Assembly: GCF_900094575.1 (NCBI RefSeq)
Contig: NZ_FMAE01000006.1
Location: 248,001 to 312,000, forward strand
DNA length: 64,000 nt
Reading direction: 5' to 3'
Source of the DNA: Bradyrhizobium yuanmingense
Lineage (GTDB): Bacteria > Pseudomonadota > Alphaproteobacteria > Rhizobiales > Xanthobacteraceae
Position 1 is the first letter of the stretch; each line of letters begins with the position of its first letter. Made by a program: the position numbers and the translations under genes. Below the pieces are notes generated by a model. It searched no databases and was not told where the DNA came from. It saw nothing but the letters and a program-made list of their open reading frames with translations. Positions 1 to 8,049 of the stretch are shown piece after piece.

Positions 1-1
1 G

Positions 2-61
2 GAGGTCGCGGAGATCCTGCTGCGGGAGGCGCGGATGATCGAGCAGGCGATCGGGGGGTGA
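2..61 (+). CDS. 3' end of an unidentified gene
   Basis: A reading frame enters from the left edge and ends at a TGA at 59-61, giving 19 C-terminal residues ending EQAIGG. Codon use has the high third-position GC of its neighbours, so it is probably the tail of a real rightward gene. Nothing in so short a stretch identifies the product. Confidence 0.5.
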   Translation, partial: EVAEILLREARMIEQAIGG

Positions 62-71
62 AGCGCGGACG

Positions 72-238
72 GCGCCTCTTCGCCTCTCCCCGCTTGCGGG
101 GAGAGGCCGGAATTTGCGCAGCAAATTCCGGGTGAGGGGGAGCCTCCGCGAGTCCAGCTGCCACCATCTTCGTGGAGAGAGCCCCTCACCCCAACCCTCT
201 CCCCGTAAGAACGGGGCGAGGGAGCGCACCGCCGGCGC
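72..238. repeat. Composite palindromic intergenic element
   Basis: The gap before metY holds two perfect hairpins, arms 83-93/96-106 (CCTCTCCCCGC) and 107-117/121-131 (CCGGAATTTGC), followed by a pyrimidine-rich block near 184-230 that can pair with the first hairpin. It resembles the dispersed palindromes common in Bradyrhizobium and Rhodopseudomonas genomes. The first hairpin starts 21 bases after the upstream stop and could stabilise that transcript's 3' end, but there is no T-run. From 239 to 339 I see nothing beyond a GAGG ribosome site before 340. Confidence 0.6.
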
Positions 239-339
239 GGCTGGAGCTCGCTTCAAACCCAGCGCTGTCAATGGGCTGACGTACCGCTCCGTTTTGTGGC
301 ACAACGGCCGCCATCGCCGACCGATCAACGAGGCCACGC

Positions 340-1635
340 ATGCCCGCGCCGAAACCGCCTGCCTTCGAGACCCTGAGCCTGCATGCGGGCCAGCATCCGG
401 ATCCCACGACCGGCGCCCGGGCGGTGCCGATCTACCAGACCACGTCCTACGTGTTCCAGGATTCCGATCACGCCGCCGCGCTGTTCAATCTGGAGCGCGC
501 CGGCCACATCTATACGCGCATCTCCAATCCGACCACCGGCGTGCTGGAGGAGCGGCTTGCGGCGCTGGAAGGCGGCGTCGGCGCGATCTGCACGGCGAGC
601 GGCCAGGCGGCGCTGCACCTCGCCATCGCCACGCTGCTCAATGCCGGCGACCACATCGTGGCGTCGAGCTCGCTCTATGGCGGCACCATCAATTTGTTGG
701 CGCACACGCTGCCCCGCTTCGGCATCACCACGACGTTTGTGAAACCACGCGATCTCGACGCATTCCGCGCGGCGATCAAACCGAACACGAAGCTCGTGAT
801 CGGCGAGACCATCGGCAACCCCGGCCTCGAGGTGCTCGACATCCCGAAGGTTGCGGCGATCGCGCATGAGGCCAAGATTCCGCTTCTGATCGACAACACC
901 TTCGCCACGCCCTATCTCAGCCGTCCGATCGAGCTCGGCGCCGACATCGTGATGCATTCGGCGACCAAATGGATCGGCGGCCACGGCATCGCGATCGGCG
1001 GCGCCATCGTCGACGGCGGCCGCTTCGACTGGCGCTCCTCCGGCAAGTTCGGCGTGCTGACCGAGCCCTATGGCGGCTATCACGGCATCGTCTTCGACGA
1101 GCAGTTCGGCACCGCCGCTTTCATCATGCGCGCCCGCACGGAAGGCCTGCGCGATTTCGGCGCCTGCCTGTCGCCGACCAACGCGTTTCAGCTGCTCCAG
1201 GGCGTCGAGACGCTCGGCGTGCGCATGGACCGGCATATGCAGAACACGCATCTGGTGCTGGAGGCGCTGAAGTCCAACAAGGCCGTGGACTGGGTGCTGC
1301 ACCCGTCGCTCGAGGATCATACGGACTACCAGCTTGCCAAGACGCTGCTGCCGCGCGGTGCCGGCTCGATCGTCTCCTTCGGCATCAAGGGCGGCCGGCC
1401 TGCCGGACGCAAGTTCATCGAGAGCTTACGCATGATCAGCCATCTCGCCAATGTCGGCGACGCCAAGACGCTGGTGATCCATCCGGCCTCGACCACGCAT
1501 CAGCAGATGGATGCCGAGCAGCTCAAGGCGGCCGGCATCGGCGAAGAGCTGGTGCGGCTCTCGGTCGGCATCGAGACCGCAAGCGACATCATCGACGACC
1601 TCAACCAAGCGCTGCGCATCTCGCAAAAGGCCTGA
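340..1635 (+). CDS. metY: O-acetylhomoserine sulfhydrylase-type PLP enzyme
   Basis: This 431-residue Cys/Met-metabolism PLP enzyme of the MetY/MetZ group is expected to make homocysteine from O-acetyl- or O-succinylhomoserine and sulfide in the cytosol. The sequence shows YTRISNPT near residues 58-65, a GQAALHLA cofactor region near 88-95, the DNTFATPYL motif near 185-193, and the PLP lysine K210 in SATKWIGGHG. Length and motifs are full. The ATG at 340 follows a GAGG ribosome site. An alpha/beta hydrolase starts four bases after the stop, so the two are probably co-transcribed. The choice between MetY and MetZ rests on overall resemblance only. Confidence 0.88.
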   Translation: MPAPKPPAFETLSLHAGQHPDPTTGARAVPIYQTTSYVFQDSDHAAALFNLERAGHIYTRISNPTTGVLEERLAALEGGVGAICTASGQAALHLAIATLLNAGDHIVASSSLYGGTINLLAHTLPRFGITTTFVKPRDLDAFRAAIKPNTKLVIGETIGNPGLEVLDIPKVAAIAHEAKIPLLIDNTFATPYLSRPIELGADIVMHSATKWIGGHGIAIGGAIVDGGRFDWRSSGKFGVLTEPYGGYHGIVFDEQFGTAAFIMRARTEGLRDFGACLSPTNAFQLLQGVETLGVRMDRHMQNTHLVLEALKSNKAVDWVLHPSLEDHTDYQLAKTLLPRGAGSIVSFGIKGGRPAGRKFIESLRMISHLANVGDAKTLVIHPASTTHQQMDAEQLKAAGIGEELVRLSVGIETASDIIDDLNQALRISQKA

Positions 1636-1639
1636 CACC

Positions 1640-2422
1640 ATGAAGCTCTCCGTCAACGGCACCGATGTGTTTGTCGCAACCGGCGGCCGCGACTTCGACA
1701 AGTCCCTGCCCGCGGTCGTCTTCATCCACGGCGCCGGCTTCGACCATTCGACCTGGGCGTTGCATACGCGCTGGTTCGCCCATCACGGCTTTGCCGTGCT
1801 GGCGCCCGACCTGCCCGGCCACGGCCGCTCTACTGGGCCTTCGCTCGGCAGCATCGCCGAGATGGCCGACTGGACGGCGGCGCTGCTCGATGCGGCGGGC
1901 GCCGCAAAGGCGCATCTGATCGGTCACTCCATGGGCTCGCTGATCTCGCTGGAGACCGCCGCGCGACATCCCGACAAGGTGTCAGCGCTGAGCCTGATCG
2001 GCACCGCCGCGACCATGACGGTGGGTCCGGATCTGTTGAAAGCCGCCGAAGCCAACTCGCAGGATGCCAACGACATGGTCTCGATCTGGGGCCTCGGCTT
2101 CAACGCGGAGCTCGGCGGCAGCCTGGCGCCGGGCCTGTGGATGCATGGCGGCGCGCAGGCGGTGCTCAGGGCATGCGAGCCGGGCGTGCTGTTCAGGGAT
2201 CTGTCGGCCTGCAACTCCTATACGAATGCGCTTGCCGCTGCGGCGACCGTGAAGGTGCCGACGACGCTCATCCTCGGCGAGCGGGACATGATGACGCCGG
2301 CGAAGGCCGGCAAGGCGCTCGCCGCGGCGATCCCGCATGCAAAGACCGTCGTGGTGCCCGGCGCCGGCCACATGATCATGGCCGAGCGGCCGGACGAGCT
2401 GCTGGCGGCGCTGAGGAACTAA
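1640..2422 (+). CDS. Alpha/beta-fold hydrolase
   Basis: A 260-residue alpha/beta hydrolase. Visible are the oxyanion HGAGFDHSTW loop near 30-39, GHGRS near 60-64, the nucleophile elbow GHSMG with Ser97, an acid in GERD, and His244 in GAGH. It probably hydrolyses an ester or similar small substrate in the cytosol; no signal peptide is seen. The ATG at 1640 sits four bases after the metY stop, so I choose it over longer upstream readings that would overlap metY in another frame. Pairing with a sulfhydrylase suggests an esterase role near methionine metabolism, but the substrate is unknown. Confidence 0.85.
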   Translation: MKLSVNGTDVFVATGGRDFDKSLPAVVFIHGAGFDHSTWALHTRWFAHHGFAVLAPDLPGHGRSTGPSLGSIAEMADWTAALLDAAGAAKAHLIGHSMGSLISLETAARHPDKVSALSLIGTAATMTVGPDLLKAAEANSQDANDMVSIWGLGFNAELGGSLAPGLWMHGGAQAVLRACEPGVLFRDLSACNSYTNALAAAATVKVPTTLILGERDMMTPAKAGKALAAAIPHAKTVVVPGAGHMIMAERPDELLAALRN

Positions 2423-2432
2423 AGTTGTCTAC

Positions 2433-2477
2433 GCATGATCTTTCCGGAAAACCGCTTCGCACTTTTCCGGATCATGC
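2433..2477. repeat. GCATGATC hairpin element
   Basis: An imperfect stem-loop starts at GCATGATC (2433-2440) and ends at GGATCATGC (2469-2477), with inner arms CCGGAAAA and TTTTCCGG around a CCGCTTCGCAC loop. This is a familiar dispersed intergenic palindrome of Bradyrhizobium. It begins ten bases after the hydrolase stop and may mark the end of the metY transcript. Confidence 0.6.
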
Positions 2478-2549
2478 TTTAGGCGGATCAATCTTCCGTC
2501 TTGCGCGTTGCGGTCAGACATCCCTCTCACTCAAGAAGGGAACTGGACC

Positions 2550-3053
2550 ATGCCGAGACAGGAAGTCATTCGCAAAGCCAGGCAAGACAAGCGCGCCGGC
2601 AAGTCGGCCAGCACGCAGGCCGGCGAATTCGTCAAGGACGAGATCGACAGGATCCGGAAAGGCAAGCACGGTGCACGCTCGACCAAGCAGGCCATCGCGA
2701 TCGGCCTCTCCGAAGCGCGTCGCGCCGGTGTCGATCTGCCGCCACCGCGCAAGGGAAGCACTAAGAAGTCGACGCGCCGTAGTGCCAAGTACGCTTACGA
2801 AGTCGGCCAGGGCAAACGCACGCCGAAGCGGAGGCCAAAAGTATCGCGCGCCGCCACGAACGCTCTGAAGAAGGAACCGCGATCGACCGCATCGCGCAGT
2901 GCGCTGTCGAAACAGGCCAAGCGAGCCGCAAGCCGCCGAACCGCAGCGTCCCGTTCAGCCGCCGCGCGCAAGGCAAGCCACACCAAGGGCGCCAAGGTGC
3001 GCTCCGCCGCCGCGAAGAAGGCGGCGCGCACCAGGGCGCGCCGCCAGAGCTGA
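2550..3053 (+). CDS. DUF6496-type small basic protein
   Basis: A 167-residue protein in two parts. Residues 1-75 form a conserved domain beginning MPRQEVIRKARQDKRAGKS and containing TQAGEFV and ARSTKQAIAIGLSEARRAG, which matches what I know as DUF6496. The rest is a low-complexity Lys/Arg/Ala/Ser tail like a histone H1 tail, suggesting nucleic-acid binding (inference). The ATG at 2550 is preceded by an AAGAAGGGA ribosome site, which favours it over an in-frame ATG 42 bases upstream. The biochemical role of the family is not known to me. Confidence 0.75.
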   Translation: MPRQEVIRKARQDKRAGKSASTQAGEFVKDEIDRIRKGKHGARSTKQAIAIGLSEARRAGVDLPPPRKGSTKKSTRRSAKYAYEVGQGKRTPKRRPKVSRAATNALKKEPRSTASRSALSKQAKRAASRRTAASRSAAARKASHTKGAKVRSAAAKKAARTRARRQS

Positions 3054-3126
3054 TCAGCTCAGGCGGCGTCAGGCGGATTCATCTGGCGCGGTCAGAAGTG
3101 GTCGGCACCACACCGCGGGCGTCTGT

Positions 3127-3217
3127 GGGGTGGACAAAGCGAGGCGTGCCCACGATTTCTTCGCTGCGTTGGGCAGGTCGTGGGCACGGCGCAAATGCGC
3201 CTTTGCCCACCCTACGA
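3127..3217. repeat. GGTGGGCAAAG-family palindromic element
   Basis: This 91-base element between convergent genes contains a perfect 10-bp inverted repeat, CGTGCCCACG at 3145-3154 and CGTGGGCACG at 3179-3188, and ends in CTTTGCCCACCCTACG. The same end sequence bounds the element at 19888-19979, so both belong to one dispersed family. Confidence 0.65.
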
Positions 3218-3247
3218 TTCCGTCGATCGTGGAAAGAGACGGCTCAC

Positions 3248-3859
3248 TCACCACATCGTCGCGGCGGCGCGCTCCGGCCAGATGCGGTCGTATTCCGCGC
3301 CGCCGACTTTGTTGTCGCTCATCTCCGCAAGAATCTGCCCCGGTGTCGGCAGCGTCTTCGGATCGACGCGCTTGTCGGGATTCCAGAGATCGGCGCGGAC
3401 GATGGCGCGGGCGCACTGGAAGTAGATCTCGTCCACGTTCATCACCATGACGCTACGCGGCGCCTTACCTTCGACCTTGAACGAGGCCAGCAGCTCCGGA
3501 TCGATCGACAGATGCGCGCGGCCGTTGGCCCGCACCGCATTGCCCGAGCCGGGGATCAGGAACATCAGCGACACGCGCGGGTCGCGCACGATATTGCGCA
3601 AGGAATCGACCCGGTTGTTGCCACGGCGGTCGGGCAGCATCAGCGTCTTGGGGTCGTGGATGCGGACAAAGCCGGGCAGATCGCCGCGCGGCGAGCAGTC
3701 GATGCCTTCGGGCCCGATGGTGGCGAGCGCGGCGAACGGCGCCTTCTCGATGAAGATGCGGTAGAGCGGGGTGACGTGGTCGGCAACTTTGACGGTCGAG
3801 GCATCGTTCGTGACGCCGTAGATGGCCTCCAGCTGCTCGACCGTTTCAATCACCGTCAT
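3248..3859 (-). CDS. Pyridoxamine 5'-phosphate oxidase (PPOX)-type flavoprotein
   Basis: A 203-residue FMN-binding split-barrel protein, resembling the MSMEG_1061-type PPOX subgroup. Supporting segments are AALATIGPEGIDCSPRGD near 43-60, LPDRRGNNRVDSL near 75-87, and a C-terminal tail containing the GQILAEM and PERAAA motifs of that subgroup. It probably carries out FMN- or F420-dependent redox chemistry on a small molecule; the substrate is unknown. It lies 28 bases downstream of phnN on the same strand, so it could be the last gene of the phn transcript, though nothing links it to phosphonates. Confidence 0.8.
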   Translation of the reverse strand: MTVIETVEQLEAIYGVTNDASTVKVADHVTPLYRIFIEKAPFAALATIGPEGIDCSPRGDLPGFVRIHDPKTLMLPDRRGNNRVDSLRNIVRDPRVSLMFLIPGSGNAVRANGRAHLSIDPELLASFKVEGKAPRSVMVMNVDEIYFQCARAIVRADLWNPDKRVDPKTLPTPGQILAEMSDNKVGGAEYDRIWPERAAATMW

Positions 3860-3887
3860 TCCACTCTCTCCGTGTTATTGCCCGCAA

Positions 3888-4484
3888 CTAATCTTGCCAG
3901 CCTTGATTCCTGATCACGCGCACGAGCTGGCGGCTGTGATAGTCGGCGCTGCCGGCATTGAGGATGGTGACATCGGCGTGTGCCGAGGCGTCATCGACGC
4001 TGCGCGACAGCCGCTCGGCGATGTTGCCATCGCTTTTCCGGGCGCGCGCGGCAAGCCGCTGCGCCAATACGTCCGGCGGCGCCGTGATCGCGACCACCAC
4101 GACGTTGGCATAGGCGCGGCGCAAGGCAGCGATCACGGTGCGTGAGACGTTGGCAACGATGGTGCGGCCCGCGCGGACGTCGTCGTTGATCTCGAGCGGC
4201 AGTGCATAGGAATGCCCATGCGCCTCCCAGTGCACGGCAAAGTCGCCGTGCTCGCACGCGCGGCGGAATTCGTCGGGACTGACCGCGATATTGTCTTCAT
4301 CGGCCGAGGACGCACGCGTCACGATGCGGCGCGGGAAGACGATGTCGGGATCGTCGCTGCAAGCCGCCTGGGCCAGCCGCAGCAAGGTATCCTTGCCGGC
4401 GCCGCTGGGGCCGACCACGAGCACGAGCCGGCCGGGGCCGATCGCACCCGTCTCGCCTTCGCCCGTGGCCGCCATCTCGCTCAT
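3888..4484 (-). CDS. phnN: Ribose 1,5-bisphosphate phosphokinase PhnN
   Basis: A 198-residue kinase. The P-loop GPSGAGKDT is at residues 25-33, and the guanylate-kinase-like fold continues through RRIVTRA and an HGDFAVHWEAHG segment. PhnN phosphorylates ribose 1,5-bisphosphate to PRPP, the last step that returns C-P lyase sugar phosphate to nucleotide metabolism. Its start overlaps the phnM stop by four bases, so translation is probably coupled. It is the last dedicated phn gene of the leftward operon. Confidence 0.92.
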   Translation of the reverse strand: MSEMAATGEGETGAIGPGRLVLVVGPSGAGKDTLLRLAQAACSDDPDIVFPRRIVTRASSADEDNIAVSPDEFRRACEHGDFAVHWEAHGHSYALPLEINDDVRAGRTIVANVSRTVIAALRRAYANVVVVAITAPPDVLAQRLAARARKSDGNIAERLSRSVDDASAHADVTILNAGSADYHSRQLVRVIRNQGWQD

Positions 4485-5629
4485 GCGACGCGGTGTCCTT
4501 CGCGCCAGACGCTGCGGACCACGGGAACGTGGCCTGCGACATGGACGCGGATCAGATCGGCGCGCTTGCCGGTCGCGACCTCGCCGCGGTCGGTGAGGCC
4601 GACCGCTTCGGCGGGCGCTTTCGTCACGGTGCGGACCGCGGCCGGAAGGCTGATCGCGGGCACATGCTCGGGCAATTGCAACGCGGCCATCAAAAGGCTC
4701 GACGGGATGTAGTCCGACGACAGGATGTCGAGCAGGCCCTCGCGGGCGAGATCGACCGCGGCGATGTTGCCGGAGTGCGAGCCGCCGCGCACCACGTTCG
4801 GCGCGCCCATCAGGATGTCGATGCCGGCCTGGTGCAGGCCGCGCGCGGCCTCAAGCGTGGTCGGGAATTCCGCGACGGAGACGCGGTCGCGCACGGCGTC
4901 CGCGACGTTCTCCTCGGTGGTGTCGTCGTGGCTCGCCAGCGGAATGTTGTACTCATGCGCCAGCGCTACGATCTCGCGCATGTTGGCCGCGGCGTAGAGC
5001 CTCTGATACTCGAAGCGCTTTGCGAATAATTCGTCGAGCTCGGCATCGGTCTTGCCGCCGCCCTTGCCGCGGTAATAGTCGCGCAGCTTGACCTCGTCGC
5101 GAAACTGGCGTTGGCCCGGCGTGTGGTCCATCAGCGACATCAGCTTGACGTCGGGACGGTCGATCAGCTCCTTGGCCTCCTCGACCACGCTTGGCATCGG
5201 GATCTCGCAGCGCAGATGCAGGAAGTGATCGGCGCGCAGCAGGTTGGCCTCGCGCGCGGTGGTGATCGCGGCGGCGAGCACGCCGGCGCGGCCATCGACC
5301 TCCTCGGCGCCGTCCTCGCGCCAGACCCGGAGCGAATCGAACACGGTGGTGATGCCCGAGGTCGCGAGCTGGCCGTCATAGGAGATGACGGCGGCGACAG
5401 GATTCCAGAACACTTTTGGCCGCGGTACGTAATGCGCCTCGAGATGGTCGGTGTGGAGTTCGATCAGGCCGGGCATGATCAGATCGCCGCCGGCATCCTC
5501 GGCACCCGCGGGCGCCCTCCCCTCGCCGATCTCCGCAATGCGGCCGTCGGCAAGCGCGAGCCAGCCCTGCTCGATCACCCGGTCAGCCAGCACGATCCTG
5601 GCGTTGGCGATCACGGATTCCTTCTTCAT
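4481..5629 (-). CDS. phnM: Alpha-D-ribose 1-methylphosphonate 5-triphosphate diphosphatase PhnM (copy 1)
   Basis: A 382-residue amidohydrolase-superfamily enzyme. It removes pyrophosphate from the phosphonate ribosyl triphosphate, making the monophosphate substrate of PhnJ. Metal-site features are HTDHLEAH near residues 59-66, the HDD of ASHDDTT, GAPNVVRGGSHSG and SDY. It sits between phnL (12-base gap) and phnN (four-base overlap), the usual order. A second, clearly divergent PhnM is encoded at 15663-16856; this copy is the standard C-P lyase operon member. Confidence 0.94.
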   Translation of the reverse strand: MKKESVIANARIVLADRVIEQGWLALADGRIAEIGEGRAPAGAEDAGGDLIMPGLIELHTDHLEAHYVPRPKVFWNPVAAVISYDGQLATSGITTVFDSLRVWREDGAEEVDGRAGVLAAAITTAREANLLRADHFLHLRCEIPMPSVVEEAKELIDRPDVKLMSLMDHTPGQRQFRDEVKLRDYYRGKGGGKTDAELDELFAKRFEYQRLYAAANMREIVALAHEYNIPLASHDDTTEENVADAVRDRVSVAEFPTTLEAARGLHQAGIDILMGAPNVVRGGSHSGNIAAVDLAREGLLDILSSDYIPSSLLMAALQLPEHVPAISLPAAVRTVTKAPAEAVGLTDRGEVATGKRADLIRVHVAGHVPVVRSVWREGHRVA

Positions 5630-5641
5630 TTCCCCATTCCT

Positions 5642-6352
5642 TCAGGCCGCGGCGGCAAAGCCGGTGACGTCGACGATGCGGTCGGCAATCAAATGACGGA
5701 TTTCGTCGTCATGGACAATGGCGACCATGGCGACGCCCTGACGTTTCTTTTCAGCGACCAGCTCGACCACCACGGCGCGATTGGCCGCATCGAGCGAGGC
5801 GGTCGGCTCGTCCAGCAGAAGGATCGGCAGGTCGGAGATGAAGCCACGGGCGATGTTCACGCGCTGCTGCTCGCCGCCGGAGAAGGTCGCGGGGGGAAGC
5901 TGCCAGAGCCGTTCGGGGATGTTGAGACGATGCAGCAGCTCGCCGGCGCGCGCCTGTGCGTCTGCCCGGCTCATGCCATTCGCGATCAGCGGCTCCCCGA
6001 CGACGTCGATGGTGGCGACGCGCGGCACCGCGCGCAGGAACTGGCTGACATAGCCGATGGTGGAGCGGCGGATGTTGAGCACCTGGCGTGGCTCGGCGGT
6101 GGCAAGATCGACCACTTTGCCGCGATGGCGGATGCCGATGCAGCCGCTATCGCAGCGATAATTGCCGAAGATCATCTTCAGGATCGACGACTTGCCGGCG
6201 CCCGACGGCCCCGACAGCACGACGCACTCGCCTGGATTGACCTGGAAGGTCACGCCACGCACGACAGGCAGCTCGATGCCGCCCTGCAGGTGCATCGTAA
6301 AGGTCTTGCCGGCGTCAGTGATGTCGATCATGGCGGTCATTGGAAAGCTCAT
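5642..6352 (-). CDS. phnL: C-P lyase ABC-type protein PhnL
   Basis: A 236-residue ABC ATPase with Walker A SGPSGAGKSS, signature SGGEQQRVNIARG and Walker B ILLLDEPTASLD. PhnL is a soluble partner of the PhnGHIJ core, not a membrane importer subunit, and is needed for phosphonate breakdown in vivo. The start at 6352 lies ten bases after the phnK stop. In-frame ATGs at 6340 and 6331 are possible alternatives because no ribosome site is strong. Confidence 0.92.
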   Translation of the reverse strand: MSFPMTAMIDITDAGKTFTMHLQGGIELPVVRGVTFQVNPGECVVLSGPSGAGKSSILKMIFGNYRCDSGCIGIRHRGKVVDLATAEPRQVLNIRRSTIGYVSQFLRAVPRVATIDVVGEPLIANGMSRADAQARAGELLHRLNIPERLWQLPPATFSGGEQQRVNIARGFISDLPILLLDEPTASLDAANRAVVVELVAEKKRQGVAMVAIVHDDEIRHLIADRIVDVTGFAAAA

Positions 6353-6362
6353 ATCGTAAAGT

Positions 6363-7160
6363 TCATGGCGGCAGGATCGAGGAGACGAGGAGCTGGGTAT
6401 AGGGCTCGCGCGGGTCGTCGAGCACCTGGTCCGTGAGACCGGTCTCGATGACGCGGCCGCCTTTCATCACCATCACGCGGTGCGACAAGAGGCGCGCCAC
6501 CGCGAGATCGTGGGTGACGATGATGACGGCGAGGTTCAGCTCGGCGACGAGGCTGCGCAAGAGATCGAGCAGGCGCGCCTGCACCGATACGTCAAGGCCG
6601 CCGGTCGGCTCGTCCATGAACACGAGCCGCGGCTCGGTAACGAGGTTGCGGGCGATCTGGAGGCGCTGGCGCATGCCGCCGGAATAGGTGCGCGGCGCAT
6701 CGTCGATGCGCGCGACGTCGATCTCGACGCGCGTCAGCCAATCCGACGCGGTCTCACGGATGCGGCCGTAGTGATTCCACCCCACCGCCATCAGCCGCTC
6801 GCCGACATTGGCGCCGGCCGAGACTGCCATGCGCAGGCCCTGCGCGGGGTCTTGATGCACAAAGCCCCAATCGGTGCGGAACAGGAAGCGGCGCTCGGCC
6901 TCGCCGAGCGTCGTGAGATCGCGGGTGACGCCATCACGCATCCGATAGGACACATGGCCTGCACTCGGCGCGAGCTGGCCCGACAGCATTTGCAGCAGCG
7001 TCGACTTGCCCGAGCCGGATTCGCCGACGATCGCCAACACCTCGCCGGGATAGAGCGAGAACGACACGTCGCGACAGGCATTGATGCGGCCGAACGACTT
7101 GCTGAGGGATTTTGCGACCAGCAGCGGCTCGTCGTTCTCGACCAGATTCTGATCAGCCAT
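6363..7160 (-). CDS. phnK: C-P lyase ABC-type protein PhnK
   Basis: A 265-residue ABC ATPase that binds the PhnJ subunit of the C-P lyase core. Walker A is GESGSGKST, the signature is SGGMRQRLQIARN, and Walker B is LVFMDEPTGGLD. I start it at the ATG at 7160, which gives MADQNLVEN and an eight-base overlap with phnJ; the longer frame adds an Arg-rich N-terminus inside phnJ. The oligopeptide-transporter-like ATPase core is typical of PhnK. Confidence 0.93.
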   Translation of the reverse strand: MADQNLVENDEPLLVAKSLSKSFGRINACRDVSFSLYPGEVLAIVGESGSGKSTLLQMLSGQLAPSAGHVSYRMRDGVTRDLTTLGEAERRFLFRTDWGFVHQDPAQGLRMAVSAGANVGERLMAVGWNHYGRIRETASDWLTRVEIDVARIDDAPRTYSGGMRQRLQIARNLVTEPRLVFMDEPTGGLDVSVQARLLDLLRSLVAELNLAVIIVTHDLAVARLLSHRVMVMKGGRVIETGLTDQVLDDPREPYTQLLVSSILPP

Positions 7161-8049
7161 TCGCGGCCTCCTGCGCCTTATCCTTGTACGGCGCGGCACT
7201 GAGGCTGCCGTGATGGCCGGCGGCCTGGCGGCCCTCGCAATAATCGGTATCCGAGCACACGAACATGCGCCCGCCCTTGTCGTCGGTCACGATCTCGTCG
7301 AGATAGGAATTCTCCGCGCCACAGAGCGCGCAGGGCGCGTTGAAGCGGTAGGGCTCGAACGGGTGATCCTCGAAATCGAGCGACACCACCTGGGTGTAGG
7401 GCGGGATGGCGTAGATGCGCTTCTCGCGGCCGGCGCCGAACAATTGCAGCGCCGGGGAATTGTCCATCTTGGGATTGTCGAATTTCGGCGTCGGCGACGG
7501 GTCCATCACATAGCGCGCGTTGACCTTCACCGGGTAGGCATAGGCCGTGGCGATGTGGCCGAAGCGTGCGATGTCCTCGTAGAGCTTCACATGCATCAGG
7601 CCGTATTCGGCGAGCGCGTGCATGCGCCGCGTCTCGGTCTCGCGCGGCTCGAGAAAGCGCAACGGCTCGGGGATCGGCACCTGATAGACCAGCACCTGGT
7701 TCTCGTTCAGCGCCGTCTCGGGGATGCGGTGACGGGTCTGGATCACGGTTGCCTCGTCCGTCGCCGTCGTGGTCGCAACGCCCGCGGTCTTGGCGAAGAA
7801 TTTGCGGATCGAGATCGCGTTGGTGGTGTCGTCGGAGCCCTGGTCGATCACCTTCAGCACGTCCTGCGGCCCCAGGATCGCGGCCGTGACCTGCACGCCG
7901 CCGGTGCCCCAGCCATAGGGCATCGGCATTTCCCGGCTGGCGAACGGCACCTGATAGCCGGGGATGGCGATCGCCTTCAGGATCGCGCGGCGGATCATGC
8001 GCTTGGTCTGCTCGTCGAGATAGGCGAAATTGTAGGCGGGCGCGTTCAT
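7153..8049 (-). CDS. phnJ: C-P lyase catalytic subunit PhnJ
   Basis: A 298-residue radical SAM enzyme that cleaves the carbon-phosphorus bond of ribosyl 1-phosphonate 5-phosphate, releasing the alkane and a 1,2-cyclic ribose phosphate. The iron-sulfur cysteines C240, C243 and C265 and the catalytic C271 are all present with the spacing of the E. coli enzyme (241, 244, 266, 272), so the protein should be active. It overlaps phnI by four bases upstream and phnK by eight downstream. Confidence 0.97.
   Translation of the reverse strand: MNAPAYNFAYLDEQTKRMIRRAILKAIAIPGYQVPFASREMPMPYGWGTGGVQVTAAILGPQDVLKVIDQGSDDTTNAISIRKFFAKTAGVATTTATDEATVIQTRHRIPETALNENQVLVYQVPIPEPLRFLEPRETETRRMHALAEYGLMHVKLYEDIARFGHIATAYAYPVKVNARYVMDPSPTPKFDNPKMDNSPALQLFGAGREKRIYAIPPYTQVVSLDFEDHPFEPYRFNAPCALCGAENSYLDEIVTDDKGGRMFVCSDTDYCEGRQAAGHHGSLSAAPYKDKAQEAANG

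Noticed and set aside
5111..6436. A 441-codon plus-strand frame across phnM and phnL
   Set aside because: It runs opposite two clear C-P lyase genes and shows only His/Asp/Arg-rich antisense composition.
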